The notes: generated by a model not told the origin, from the sequence alone. DNA of 47,443 nt from an uncultured Lachnospiraceae bacterium (GCA_902790935.1 CADATP010000015.1:4463-51905); one strand, 5' to 3'. Positions 9,663 through 20,135 are shown, numbered from the stretch's first letter. Made by a program: numbers and translations.

Positions 9663-10841
9663 TTAGTGATGGAAAAGTCTGATGCCTGTGAAGGCCATAA
9701 CCATATTGTACTTATTGCAGCAGTCGATAACCGCATCGTCACGTACGGATCCGCCGGGCTGTGCGATATACTTAACGCCGCTCTTTCTTGCTCTTTCGAT
9801 ATTGTCGGAGAAGGGGAAGAATGCGTCGGAACCAACGGTTACATCCGTCATACCCTTAAGCCATTCCTTCTTTTCCTCTCTTGTAAATACCTCGGGCTTA
9901 ACCTTAAAGGTCTTCTGCCAAACGCCCTCTGCGAGAACATCCTCATACTCATCACCGATATAAACATCGATAGCATTGTCTCTGTCGGCGCGTCCGAGGC
10001 CGTCTGCAAACTGAAGTCCCATAACCTTTGGTGACTGGCGAAGATACCAGTTGTCAGCCTTGCTTCCCGCAAGTCTTGTGCAATGGATTCTGGACTGCTG
10101 TCCGGCTCCGATACCGATAGCCTGTCCGTCCTTAACGTAGCAAACAGAGTTGGACTGGGTATACTTAAGTACGATAAGGGAAATCTTCATATCGATAAGA
10201 GCCTTCTCGGGGATCTCCTTGTTCTCGGTAACGATATTGTCAAGAAGACCTGCGTTTACATCAAGCTCGTTTCTTCCCTGCTCGAAGGTTACTCCGTAAA
10301 CCTGCTTCTTCTCAATAGGAGCGGGCTTGTAAGTGGGATCGATCTGAAGGATATTGTAAGCTCCCTTTTTCTTCTGCATAAGAAGTTCCATAGCTTCATC
10401 GGTATATCCGGGAGCGATGACTCCGTCAGATACCTCTCTCTTGATAAGTCTTGCGGTGTCGGCATCGCAGACATCGGAAAGGGCGATGAAATCTCCGAAG
10501 GATGACATTCTGTCAGCGCCTCTGGCTCTTGCGTATGCGCAGGCAAGGGGGCTGAGCTCGCCGAGATCGTCTACCCAGTAGATCTTTGCAAGGGTATCGC
10601 TAAGGGGAAGTCCTACAGCGGCGCCCGCGGGGGAAACATGCTTAAAGGAAGTAGCAGCGGGAAGTCCGGTAGCCTCCTTTAATTCTTTAACAAGCTGCCA
10701 TCCGTTGAAGGCATCAAGAAAATTGATATATCCGGGACGTCCGTTTAAAACCTTAACGGGAAGTTCGCTTCCGTCCTCCATATAGATTCTGGAAGGTTTC
10801 TGGTTAGGGTTGCATCCGTATTTTAACTGTATCTCGCTCAT
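9663..10841 (-). CDS. purH: AICAR formyltransferase, stand-alone (PurH C-terminal activity)
   Basis: Transfers a formyl group from 10-formyl-THF to AICAR, giving FAICAR, the ninth step of IMP synthesis. The protein has 392 aa and matches the AICARFT half of bifunctional PurH. Visible family segments include LKYGCNPNQKPSRI at the start, SFKHVSPAGAAVG (the catalytic Lys-His region, about 66-78), YTQSNSVCYVKDGQ (about 229-242), GAGQQSRIHCTRLAGSKAD (about 247-265) and DAFFPFSDNIE near the end. The N-terminal MGS-like cyclohydrolase domain of normal PurH is absent; that step is supplied by the PurO-type gene 66 nt upstream. ATG 10841 is preceded by AGAGG at a rather long 13-nt spacing. Confidence 0.95.
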   Translation of the reverse strand: MSEIQLKYGCNPNQKPSRIYMEDGSELPVKVLNGRPGYINFLDAFNGWQLVKELKEATGLPAATSFKHVSPAGAAVGLPLSDTLAKIYWVDDLGELSPLACAYARARGADRMSSFGDFIALSDVCDADTARLIKREVSDGVIAPGYTDEAMELLMQKKKGAYNILQIDPTYKPAPIEKKQVYGVTFEQGRNELDVNAGLLDNIVTENKEIPEKALIDMKISLIVLKYTQSNSVCYVKDGQAIGIGAGQQSRIHCTRLAGSKADNWYLRQSPKVMGLQFADGLGRADRDNAIDVYIGDEYEDVLAEGVWQKTFKVKPEVFTREEKKEWLKGMTDVTVGSDAFFPFSDNIERARKSGVKYIAQPGGSVRDDAVIDCCNKYNMVMAFTGIRLFHH

Positions 10842-10907
10842 AATTGTAAATTAACCTCTTTTCTTTATCTGATATAGCTGATCTGTATAAATCGTTTTAC
10901 CTTTCCA

Positions 10908-11615
10908 TCACTTGTTCTTGTTGATGATGGTGGTCTCTGTCTTTCCGGTTGCGATATCGATATATCTTACGAAAAGAGATACCTTATTATCTTCATTGAG
11001 GTTCTCCCAAAGAAGCTTTGTAAATTCATCCATATTATCTAGGATCTCTACGGGAGTAGGCTCACCTTCGTAGCTGGGAAGGGGATTTCCGTCGTGCATA
11101 TAGGTATGGATGAAATGGCCCTGTCCGGCCTTTGGATTCTCATAGCTGTATGTGAATCTCTGGCAGGAAGAGGGGTCTCCGTTATTGCTCTTTAAGATTG
11201 ACATCTCGTATGAAAACTTTCCGCCGCTCACATGCATTACTGCTGAGATTCTGGGGGTGTAGTTGGGGCCGTCGGGCTCAAACTCCCTGCATCTTAAGGA
11301 CTGTTCAAAGGTTTCTCCCTTGCTCATTCCATCGTAGATGGTGTCGGTCTGATCTCCGTTGGTTACGATGGTATCATCTCCGAGTACTCTGACCGGTGCG
11401 TAGATGATGAGGCTGGGGTCCTCAAGCTTTGACGGATCGAACGCCTGCGTACGGATGCCTTCCCCTTCGGTAACAAATACTCTGTTGCGGCTGTTGACAC
11501 TTCTGCCCATGATAAAGTATGCGGTTACGGCGCTTTTACCGTCGGGAGTAACTCCCACCACAATTCCTCTTCCGGGGTACGCGTTGGTGCTCAGTTCGTG
11601 TTTCATCGATGTCAT
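10908..11615 (-). CDS. purO: IMP cyclohydrolase, archaeal PurO-like family
   Basis: Closes the ring of FAICAR to give IMP, the last step of de novo purine synthesis. The 235-aa protein is unlike the bacterial PurH cyclohydrolase domain and matches the PF07826 pattern known from archaeal PurO: NAYPGRGIVVGVTPDGK (about 12-28), GRSVNSRNRVF (about 37-47) and PNYTPRISAVM in the middle. It directly precedes the stand-alone formyltransferase, so together the two replace bifunctional PurH. The start ATG 11615 has GAGGAG about 10 nt upstream; an in-frame ATG at 11606 is less likely. Assignment is by remembered motif plus context; the context is strong. Confidence 0.85.
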   Translation of the reverse strand: MTSMKHELSTNAYPGRGIVVGVTPDGKSAVTAYFIMGRSVNSRNRVFVTEGEGIRTQAFDPSKLEDPSLIIYAPVRVLGDDTIVTNGDQTDTIYDGMSKGETFEQSLRCREFEPDGPNYTPRISAVMHVSGGKFSYEMSILKSNNGDPSSCQRFTYSYENPKAGQGHFIHTYMHDGNPLPSYEGEPTPVEILDNMDEFTKLLWENLNEDNKVSLFVRYIDIATGKTETTIINKNK

Positions 11616-11631
11616 TTTTGGTTTTCTCCTC

Positions 11632-14241
11632 TTACTTTAGATATTTTTCCTCGAATTCTCTTTGAGGCAAAGGCTTGTCAAAGTAGAATCCTTGGATATA
11701 TTTAACTTTAAAGTTTCTAACAACATTGTACTGGTCCGGAGTCTCGATACCTTCTACGCAGATCTTTACGCCTCTTGTCTCTGCAAGCTCTGCGACCATC
11801 TTGACGAAGGCCTGTGAGTAAGCATCTTCTGCAAGGTCCTTAACGAAGCTCTGGTCTACTTTTATTATATCAAAGGGAATTTCCCTTATGTGGTTAAGCG
11901 AAGAATAACCTGTTCCGAAATCGTCGAGAGCGATTGATACTCCCAGGGCTTTTATCTTTGAAAGGATACCGATCATTCGCTGCATATCGTTTATCGCAAG
12001 GCTCTCGGTAACCTCAAGGGTAAGGTTCTTCGGTGAAAGTCCGGTCTCCTTAAGGGTATTCTCGACAATCTCTACTATATTGCTTTGTAAAAGCTGAACT
12101 ACGGAAAGGTTTACGTTTACCTTCATATAGCCGTAGCCCCTGTCGTTCCAGGATTTAACGGTCTTGCAGGCCTCTTTTAAAACGTGGTCTCCGATAGGAT
12201 TGATAAGTCCTAAGTACTCTGCAAGAGGGATGAAATCAACCGGCGATACGAATCCAAGCTGCTTGCTGTCCCATCTGACCAAAGCTTCCGCTCCGACGCA
12301 CTCCTCGAGTCCGTCTTCCACGTCGATGATAGGCTGATAGTAAACCTGGAACTCGCGATAATCGGTATCTTCCGCATCTCGCATATTCTTTTCCATATCG
12401 AGTCTTCTGCCGGCTGCGGAATCCTGATCCGAGCTGTATCTTGCCATTCGGTTCTTACCGCTCTTTTTAGCCTCGTACATGGCGATATCGGCTTTACGGA
12501 TAAGTCCCTGAACCGTGTTTCCGTTATCGGGGAAAGTAACGACTCCGATACTTGAGGTACAGTAATAATCCGAATCCTTAAGGAAGAAGGGCTTGCTGAA
12601 AACATCCTTTATCTCGGTAAGAATAGCCTCAAATCTGTCGTATGACGAAGGCGGGATAAGGATAACAAATTCATCGCCGCCCATACGGTAGCAATTGTTC
12701 TCAACTCCGTGTACGGAGCGCATCGCGGAGGAGATTGATTTAAGGAGCACATCTCCGTACTGATGGCCGAGGCCGTCGTTGATATGCTTAAAGTCGTCGA
12801 GGTCAAGGTAAACAAGCGCTCCCCTTGTTCCGTCCTTCTCGACTTCATCGATAAGTCTTGCAAGGTCTCTCTCGCAGCACATACGGTTATAAAGTCCGGT
12901 AAGGAAATCGGTAAATGCCTGCTGCTCGATCTTGCTCTGGTGGAGCTTACGGTCGGTAACGTCGTAAAGGGAATAAAGGGTAGCGGCGGATCCGTCCATC
13001 CACTCGATCTCTTTTATACTAACCTCATACCAGCGGTCCAGCTTTGAATTGTAGATCTCTATGCCGCCGTCCTTACGCCTTCTTAAGCTGTCGACGATCA
13101 TCGAATTAAGCTGTCCGTCTTTCCACTCATCTTCAAAAGTCTCGATGAGCATCTTGTTTACAAAGATAACTTTGCCGTTGTCTCTTCCGGTAAGATAGAA
13201 GGATACTCCGATATTGTTAAGGATATCCTCCAGAGCTCTGAAAGAGCCGGCAAGCGAATTTTTATTGATACGGGTAACGAGGATGTTTTGGATGATCCTG
13301 ACAGCGTCTGAGACAAACCTGATCTCATCCGCAGTCCATTCTCTCTCGCCCTCGTAGTTTTTAAACATAGCGATCATACTGCCGCTTCCGTCGGCTTTGC
13401 CAAGGATGGGCATTGTAATGATCGAAGAGATTCCGGCTCCCGAAAAGGGGTTGCCATGGTCGGCAGAAAGCGCGGCGGATGACATTATAACAGGTGCATC
13501 CTTGCTGATAGCCTGCATCAGGGTATCTTCCGTTCCCTCTGAAATAGCCGGGGGGAGTACACCTATACGCTTTGTCTCGGCAAGCACACCCATCTTTCCA
13601 TGCCCGTCATCATCGCGATAGATCTTTGCCTCGTCCACCATTAAATAACCGGCGGTTATCTCAAGCCAAAGCTGAAGCACGGTCTCCGTTCCGGCCTTGC
13701 TGTCAAGAAGGTTTACCAAAGAGGAGCTAGCTTTGTAGGCTCTGCCCATAAGTCTGTGCTCCGACTCAGCGTCTTTTTTCTTTATATTTTCAATCTCGGC
13801 ATCTATAAGATTAAGTCTGCCGGCGTATATCATCGAACAGGTATCACGGAGCATATCCGTCCTGTCGAACATTTCTTTCTCGGTAAGCTTCCCGCTGGCC
13901 GCAAGGAGCCAGACAGAAACCATTTCGTTCTCGATTCTTATTGCGACTGCTGCCAGATAGAATCCGTCGGGCTCTCCCTCCGGAGTAATGCGGATAGTTC
14001 TGACATCCTCGATGTTGTCCTCGGTAACCGCCTCAAACAGCTCCTTCACAACGTCGAGCTCTACAAATTCCTTCTCCCATCCCTCTTCGTCCGTAATCCC
14101 CGGCAGGCTTCCGGCGGCACCTATTATCTCTCCGCCAATCTCACAGCAAACCGCTGCAACCTGCGCAACACGGCAATATTCGTCCTGCAGTTTCTTAAGT
14201 GATTTTAAATTAATAACTTCGTTATAATCGGTTTTTATCAT
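11632..14241 (-). CDS. GGDEF-EAL protein with N-terminal sensory domains
   Basis: A cytoplasmic c-di-GMP enzyme of 869 aa. In order: an N-terminal sensory region with paired cysteines (AAVCCEIGG, about 30; perhaps PocR-like), a GAF-like domain (about 180-325), a PAS-like domain (about 335-440), a GGDEF domain with intact YRMGGDEFVIL (about 525) and an EAL domain with GAEALVRW (about 645), EVTESLA, DDFGTGYSSL and IIKVDQSF. Both active sites therefore look complete, so it may make and hydrolyse c-di-GMP. The RxxD inhibitory site before GGDEF reads GVEN, so product inhibition there is unlikely. There are no membrane helices. I prefer ATG 14241 to the TTG at 14247. It ends 16 nt before purO. Confidence 0.9.
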   Translation of the reverse strand: MIKTDYNEVINLKSLKKLQDEYCRVAQVAAVCCEIGGEIIGAAGSLPGITDEEGWEKEFVELDVVKELFEAVTEDNIEDVRTIRITPEGEPDGFYLAAVAIRIENEMVSVWLLAASGKLTEKEMFDRTDMLRDTCSMIYAGRLNLIDAEIENIKKKDAESEHRLMGRAYKASSSLVNLLDSKAGTETVLQLWLEITAGYLMVDEAKIYRDDDGHGKMGVLAETKRIGVLPPAISEGTEDTLMQAISKDAPVIMSSAALSADHGNPFSGAGISSIITMPILGKADGSGSMIAMFKNYEGEREWTADEIRFVSDAVRIIQNILVTRINKNSLAGSFRALEDILNNIGVSFYLTGRDNGKVIFVNKMLIETFEDEWKDGQLNSMIVDSLRRRKDGGIEIYNSKLDRWYEVSIKEIEWMDGSAATLYSLYDVTDRKLHQSKIEQQAFTDFLTGLYNRMCCERDLARLIDEVEKDGTRGALVYLDLDDFKHINDGLGHQYGDVLLKSISSAMRSVHGVENNCYRMGGDEFVILIPPSSYDRFEAILTEIKDVFSKPFFLKDSDYYCTSSIGVVTFPDNGNTVQGLIRKADIAMYEAKKSGKNRMARYSSDQDSAAGRRLDMEKNMRDAEDTDYREFQVYYQPIIDVEDGLEECVGAEALVRWDSKQLGFVSPVDFIPLAEYLGLINPIGDHVLKEACKTVKSWNDRGYGYMKVNVNLSVVQLLQSNIVEIVENTLKETGLSPKNLTLEVTESLAINDMQRMIGILSKIKALGVSIALDDFGTGYSSLNHIREIPFDIIKVDQSFVKDLAEDAYSQAFVKMVAELAETRGVKICVEGIETPDQYNVVRNFKVKYIQGFYFDKPLPQREFEEKYLK

Positions 14242-14334
14242 CAACAAATCTCACTTTCGGGCACGCAAAGAACACCTAGCCCATTTTCTTCAATATTGTA
14301 ACATAAACGGGCGAGTTTTTAAACCTACAAAAAC

Positions 14335-14419
14335 AAAATGAACCCCCAACCCCGTCCCCGGGGGTCATTCCCCCGGGTCACAAAAATGAACCCCCAACCC
14401 CGTCCCCCTGTGTCATTTT
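14335..14419. repeat. C-rich interspersed repeat, locus A (two units in tandem)
   Basis: Two head-to-tail copies of an element whose core is AACCCCCAACCCCGTCCCC. Unit 2 (14383-14419) is 37 bp and runs from AAAATGAACC to TGTGTCATTTT. Unit 1 (14335-14359) matches its first 25 bp and then diverges into a different G/C-rich stretch. The same 37-bp unit occurs exactly, inverted, at 21559-21643. Clostridial REP-like palindromes mobilised by RAYT-type transposases have similar CCGTCCCCCTGTGTCA ends; no transposase gene is in this window. Confidence 0.8.
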
Positions 14420-14427
14420 GGGGGCAT

Positions 14428-14460
14428 AAAAAAACCGCGGTCCTTGAGCGGATCGCGGTT
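14428..14460 (-). terminator. Terminator after guaB
   Basis: An 11-bp stem (AACCGCG plus 4 more pairs including one G-T; arms 14433-14443 and 14450-14460) is followed on the minus strand by a run of seven T. It is also flanked by T on the other side, so it could work in both directions. Confidence 0.85.
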
Positions 14461-14471
14461 TTTTGTATTTA

Positions 14472-15959
<1,488 letters not shown>

Positions 15960-15964
15960 TTAAT

Positions 15965-15993
15965 ACTATAAAACATTTAACAACAATTTACAA
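15965..15993 (-). promoter_or_regulatory. guaB promoter
   Basis: On the minus strand: -35 TTGTAA (15988-15993), a 17-nt spacer, and -10 TATAGT (15965-15970). The start of transcription would be about 28 nt upstream of ATG 15929. No guanine-riboswitch-like structure fits in such a short leader. Confidence 0.8.
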
Positions 15994-16066
15994 GAAAAAA
16001 TTTTCCTATTACACTACCGCGTTGAAGCGGAAAACAATGGCCCACGAAACTCAAAAGAGTTAATAA

Positions 16067-16567
16067 TCAATCAGAGAAAACTTTCCGGGGAGCAGCATTT
16101 TTCATTATCTTTACAAGCTCCTCGTTGGGTGAGATCAGGATCTGCTCTTTTCCTTCATAGAAAATAACAAATCTCTTGTCGGGCTGTTCTTCGATTCCGA
16201 TGCTGTAATCCTTGGGCTTATCGGAAAGCTTTCCGAAGTTATCAAGGTGATAGGACCCTATGGGAGCAATTACGAGCACCTTATCGAAATCGTAGGTTGC
16301 AACTCTTTTTCTTTTCGCCTGATTATAAATCTTATCAATAACGAGTTCCTTATCAATATAGAGGTATTCGTACTCAACATCCGTATACTGGCTCGAAACG
16401 TAGATTCCTACGCCGAAGGCGATCACTACGATCAAAAGAACAAACCATCCCGTAATAAACATCGCTACCACGGTGGCTGCGAGCAGTACGATAAATAAAA
16501 CTCTGAGAGCCTTTGCAAGTGTGTTGGGGCGGCCTTTTACAAGGCATTCTACGTAAGCGTCACTCAT
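16067..16567 (-). CDS. DUF6106 family membrane protein
   Basis: A 166-aa protein of unknown function. Two adjacent hydrophobic stretches at about 21-54 (LFIVLLAATVVAMFITGWFV and LLIVVIAFGVGIYV) form a helical hairpin, with both termini probably in the cytoplasm. The soluble C-terminal part (VEYEYLYIDKELVIDKIYNQAKR) resembles a PH-like or SHOCT-free beta domain, as in small bacterial membrane-bound PH proteins; this is inference. The family name is from memory of the opening YVECLVKGRP. It follows rfbD by 22 nt and probably shares its transcript, but no functional link to rhamnose synthesis is evident. Confidence 0.75.
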   Translation of the reverse strand: MSDAYVECLVKGRPNTLAKALRVLFIVLLAATVVAMFITGWFVLLIVVIAFGVGIYVSSQYTDVEYEYLYIDKELVIDKIYNQAKRKRVATYDFDKVLVIAPIGSYHLDNFGKLSDKPKDYSIGIEEQPDKRFVIFYEGKEQILISPNEELVKIMKNAAPRKVFSD

Positions 16568-16589
16568 TTTAAAAATCTCCTTAGGTAAA

Positions 16590-17504
16590 TTACTCTGTGA
16601 TCAGAGGTATATATCTTAAAAGGGCATCCTGCCAGGTTGGAAGGGGCTCGAATCCGGCCTCTTTAAGCTTGCTCTTATCGAGCCTGCTGTTAAAGGGTCT
16701 TGCGGCTTTTGAAAGCCCATATTCCGCTGTAGTCACGGGGGTAACCTTTGTTTCAAGACCCGCTACCTTGTATATTTCCTTTGTAAAATCATACCAGGAA
16801 ATAAATCCGCCCTCGTTTGTCGCATGATAGTATCCGTATTTATCGGTAACGATCATATCCGCGAGAAGCCTTGAAAGATCAAGGGTGTAAGTCGGGGTTC
16901 CCATCTGGTCGCAGACAACTCTAACCTCGTCATGGCTCTTCCCGACATTTATCATAGTCTTGACGAAATTCTTTCCGTTTTGTCCAAAGACCCATGCTAT
17001 ACGTACGATAAAGAATTTATCAAGGGTTCCGGAAACAGCCTTCTCTCCCGCAAGCTTAGACTCGCCGTATACATTTAGAGGCTTGTAATCCTTGCAGTCC
17101 GGATCCCAGGGCTTTTCGCCCTGCCCGTCAAATACATAATCCGTGGAGATATAGAGCATTTTTGCATCCACCGCCTTAGCGGCCTCGGCGATATTTCTCG
17201 TTCCGCCTTCGTTTATAGCAAAAACCTTTTCTCTTTTATCCTCGTCCTCCGCAAGATCCACAGCCGTCCATGCCGCGCAGTGGATAACCGCATCCGGTCT
17301 TACTTTATTTATCAGTTCGGATACTGCCGCCTTGTCCGTAATATCAAGGCCGAAATATGGCATTCTTGTAACGGCGCTCCCATCGTCAGCTCCGCTGTAA
17401 GCGGGCGCAAGATCGGTTCCGACGCCTTCGATATTTCTTTTATCAAGCTCGTTCATAACGTCATGTCCGAGCTGTCCTGCCACACCTGTGACCAAAATTT
17501 TCAT
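16590..17504 (-). CDS. rfbD: dTDP-4-dehydrorhamnose reductase
   Basis: Makes dTDP-L-rhamnose from dTDP-4-dehydrorhamnose with NAD(P)H, the last step of rhamnose donor synthesis for cell-surface glycans. It has a short-chain dehydrogenase fold: the Rossmann motif GVAGQLG near the start, HCAAWTAVDLAE (about 70) and the catalytic Tyr-x-x-x-Lys in NVYGESKLAGE (about 137). The family opening is MKILVTG at ATG 17504, preceded by GGAGG 11 nt upstream. The open frame extends upstream without a ribosome site, so I reject the longer form. The length is 304 aa, slightly above the usual 280-300. rfbA, rfbB and rfbC are not in the window. Confidence 0.92.
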   Translation of the reverse strand: MKILVTGVAGQLGHDVMNELDKRNIEGVGTDLAPAYSGADDGSAVTRMPYFGLDITDKAAVSELINKVRPDAVIHCAAWTAVDLAEDEDKREKVFAINEGGTRNIAEAAKAVDAKMLYISTDYVFDGQGEKPWDPDCKDYKPLNVYGESKLAGEKAVSGTLDKFFIVRIAWVFGQNGKNFVKTMINVGKSHDEVRVVCDQMGTPTYTLDLSRLLADMIVTDKYGYYHATNEGGFISWYDFTKEIYKVAGLETKVTPVTTAEYGLSKAARPFNSRLDKSKLKEAGFEPLPTWQDALLRYIPLITE

Positions 17505-17557
17505 AAAACTGCCATCCTCCAAATTGGATTTTTCCGCAATTTTGCCGATTTTGTCTA

Positions 17558-17568
17558 AGTATATCACA
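17558..17568 (-). promoter_or_regulatory. Candidate extended -10 promoter for rfbD
   Basis: The minus strand reads TGTGATATACT: hexamer TATACT with a TG one base upstream. The -35 region is poor, as is common for extended -10 promoters. It lies 54 nt upstream of ATG 17504. Confidence 0.4.
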
Positions 17569-17677
17569 TAAATCATCAAAATAATTACGAGAAGTATTAA
17601 TTTTTTCTTATAAATATGATAAATTTATGGAGTAACCCTTTAATAGGATAAAGTTTTCCGATTATTGCAGATAAAAT

Positions 17678-18694
17678 ATGAAAAGACAATTATTTCGGAA
17701 AATTTCATATATAACAGCAGCGCTTACCGTAGCCGCATCTCTATCCGGATGTGCGGGATCGGCTCCCTCAACCGGTGGAGATATAACGCCGCCGGCTTCG
17801 CAAAGCAAACCCGCCGATTCCCCATCGCAATCCCCTGCACCCGTAGCGGAAACGCCCCCTGCAGAGCCCGTCAAGGGAAGCCGCGACAACTCGATCCGTT
17901 GCCTCGTTCCCATGCAAGACGGTATAAACCTTATAGAAAGCGATGTCGCTTCGATCGATTTTTCCCATTCTGATGACGGATACGTCAGTGTTAAATACTT
18001 CGGTGAAGTTCCCATCATAAAGCTTCGTATTACCGGCCCTGATGAGGTTGTTTACACATACGACCTTAAGACCAATGACTACGAGGTATTTCCTTTGACA
18101 GGCGGAAACGGAGACTATACCATAGCCGTCTACGAAAACATCGAAGGAACCCAGTACGCAGTTGCAATGTCAGAGGTGATAAATGTAACGATAGCCGATG
18201 AGCTTACTCCTTACCTTTATCCAAATCAATATGTTAATTTCTCGGAAAACAGCAAATGCGTTAAACTGGCATCGGACCTTGTTTACAGCAGTAATTCGGA
18301 CCTTGAAGCCGTTCAGGCGGTCTACGATTATATCGTAAACAACATTACTTACGACACGGCAAAGGCCGAAAGTAAACCAACAAATTATGTTCCCGACGTG
18401 GATCACATACTTGATATCAAAACGGGAATCTGCCTCGACTACGCTTCGCTTATGTGCTCGATGCTTAGAAGCCAGGGAATTCCTACAAGGCTTGAGATAG
18501 GATACGCCGCCGATGCTTACCATGCCTGGATAAGCGTTCACATAGACGATGTAGGCTGGGTCAACGGTATAATCGAATTTACCGGAGATACCTGGCAGCT
18601 TATGGATCCAACCTTCGGCGCAAGTACCAACGATGCTGCTTTAAAGAAATTTATAGGTGACGGCACCAATTACACACTTCAGAAAATATATTGA
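17678..18694 (+). CDS. Transglutaminase-like lipoprotein
   Basis: A 338-aa exported lipoprotein. Signal peptide with lipobox LSGC (cleavage before Cys at about residue 25), then a Pro/Ser/Ala-rich linker to about residue 65, then an Ig-like or similar beta region, and a C-terminal transglutaminase-core domain. The catalytic triad is visible: Cys in KTGICLDYASLM (about 251), His in ADAYHAWISV (about 285) and Asp in WQLMDPTFG (about 313). Such domains act as proteases, peptide cyclases or crosslinkers; the substrate is unknown. It opens the plus-strand operon and is only 10 nt ahead of the GspF-like gene, which suggests a role with the pilus-like apparatus, perhaps processing or crosslinking an envelope substrate. 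Confidence 0.88.
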   Translation: MKRQLFRKISYITAALTVAASLSGCAGSAPSTGGDITPPASQSKPADSPSQSPAPVAETPPAEPVKGSRDNSIRCLVPMQDGINLIESDVASIDFSHSDDGYVSVKYFGEVPIIKLRITGPDEVVYTYDLKTNDYEVFPLTGGNGDYTIAVYENIEGTQYAVAMSEVINVTIADELTPYLYPNQYVNFSENSKCVKLASDLVYSSNSDLEAVQAVYDYIVNNITYDTAKAESKPTNYVPDVDHILDIKTGICLDYASLMCSMLRSQGIPTRLEIGYAADAYHAWISVHIDDVGWVNGIIEFTGDTWQLMDPTFGASTNDAALKKFIGDGTNYTLQKIY

Positions 18695-18704
18695 GGAAAT
18701 TAAA

Positions 18705-19751
18705 ATGGCAAATCAAAAGAGTCTTTCAAACGAAGAAATTGCATCATTTTTCAGACAGACCTCCATGCTTTTCTCGGCAGGTATCGGCCCCAGAGACGCG
18801 ATGCAGATCCTGCTCGGAGACAGTAAAAACGAAAAAGGACGCGAGCTTATAACCCAGATACGCGACACCTGCAGAAAGGGTGAGACCTTCTCAACCGCAC
18901 TTTCCGAGACAAAGGTATTTCCTGACTACGTTATCAATATGATCTCCCTCGGTGAGGAATCCGGAAAAACAGATACCTGTATGATCGCTCTTGCGGAGTT
19001 CTATGAAAAAGAGCAGGCAATCTCCGAATCCCTTCGCGGCGCCCTTACATACCCAGTGGTTATGCTGATCATGATGCTTGTTGTAATCATCGTACTTGTA
19101 GGAAAGGTTATGCCTATCTTCCAGCAGGTATTCAACGAGCTCGGTACCGATATGACCGGATTTGCGGGCTCTATGCTTAAAATAGGACAGGCTCTTAACA
19201 ATTACTCCATCGTATTTCTTTGCATCTTCGGAGTACTTGTTCTTTTCTATATAATTTCAAATCATACAGCAGCGGGTCGCAAAATAAGCCACAACTTCCT
19301 CGTACATTTCCCTCTTACCAAGGGCTTCTACGAGAGCGTTGCCTGTGAACGTTTTGCAAGTTCCCTTGCCATTGCAATTTCCAGTGGTATGGATACATAT
19401 TCCGGACTTGATATGGCTAAAAAGATGGTCGAGCACCCTAAGATGTGCGAAAAGATCGATAAATGTAAAAATATGATCAGAGAGGGAAGCAACTTCTCCG
19501 AAGCTCTTTCCAACTCGGATATCTTCTCGAACCTTTATTCACAGATGGTTTCCGTCGGCTTTACCAGCGGTAACCCCGATACGGTTCTTATTCAGATTGC
19601 GGACGCATACGAAAAGCAGTCAACAAAGAAGATTCAGTCCATCCTCTCCGTACTTGAGCCTACGCTTGTTATCATACTTTCACTTATCGTAGGTATGATC
19701 CTGTTGTCGGTAATCCTTCCTCTTATGGGAATCATGTCAAGCATCGGATAA
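18705..19751 (+). CDS. Type II secretion/type IV pilus platform protein (GspF/PilC/ComGB family)
   Basis: The inner-membrane platform protein on which pseudopilus fibres assemble. It has 348 aa with two GspF domains, each a cytoplasmic helical bundle followed by membrane helices: segment 1 at about 10-125 with LISLGEESGK-like signature (VINMISLGEESGKTD), helices at about 128-150 and 170-195, segment 2 at about 205-320 with MVSVGFTSGN, and a final helix, LVIILSLIVGMILLSVIL. The start ATG 18705 has a GAGG site; the frame extends upstream into the lipoprotein gene, but that is not the start. It is a little shorter than most PilC (about 400 aa) and close to ComGB. No partner GspE/PilB ATPase is encoded nearby. 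Confidence 0.93.
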   Translation: MANQKSLSNEEIASFFRQTSMLFSAGIGPRDAMQILLGDSKNEKGRELITQIRDTCRKGETFSTALSETKVFPDYVINMISLGEESGKTDTCMIALAEFYEKEQAISESLRGALTYPVVMLIMMLVVIIVLVGKVMPIFQQVFNELGTDMTGFAGSMLKIGQALNNYSIVFLCIFGVLVLFYIISNHTAAGRKISHNFLVHFPLTKGFYESVACERFASSLAIAISSGMDTYSGLDMAKKMVEHPKMCEKIDKCKNMIREGSNFSEALSNSDIFSNLYSQMVSVGFTSGNPDTVLIQIADAYEKQSTKKIQSILSVLEPTLVIILSLIVGMILLSVILPLMGIMSSIG

Positions 19752-19767
19752 ACAAAAGGGTAAATCA

Positions 19768-20112
19768 ATGAACAGATTTGAACAGGCAACACCTTCGCCA
19801 ATTAAATATGTTTCAAAATATCTGCCGATCGTGTTTTTCGTTGTGATACTGGTGGTGTTCTTTATACTTTTAGGAACGGTATCCGACGATACCTTAGCCC
19901 GCCAGAAGCAAAGCCTTGAGACTGCTCTGGAGCACGATATCGCACAGTGCTACGCCTTAGAGGGCATGTATCCCGCAGATGTTGATTATTTAACCAAACA
20001 TTACGGTCTTACCTATGACCATGATACCTTTGTTGTACAGTACACCTTTTACGGTGAAAACCTTTATCCGGATTACGTTGTGACTTTCAAATCCGGAGTA
20101 TCTTTCTACTAA
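19768..20112 (+). CDS. Small pilin-like membrane protein
   Basis: A 114-aa protein with one transmembrane helix at about 19-38 (LPIVFFVVILVVFFILLG) after an 18-residue cytoplasmic start, then an extracytoplasmic domain. The stretch RQKQSLETALEHDIAQCYALEGMYPADVDYL has the layout of a pilin or GspG stem followed by its glycine-tyrosine-proline loop. No prepilin peptidase site (Gly before Phe, Glu at +5) is visible, so it would stay membrane-anchored. I do not recognise a named family. The position, directly after the platform gene, is where comGC or the major pseudopilin gene sits in comparable operons. Confidence 0.7.
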   Translation: MNRFEQATPSPIKYVSKYLPIVFFVVILVVFFILLGTVSDDTLARQKQSLETALEHDIAQCYALEGMYPADVDYLTKHYGLTYDHDTFVVQYTFYGENLYPDYVVTFKSGVSFY

Positions 20113-20135
20113 AGACCTTCCAGTGAGGAAACGAT

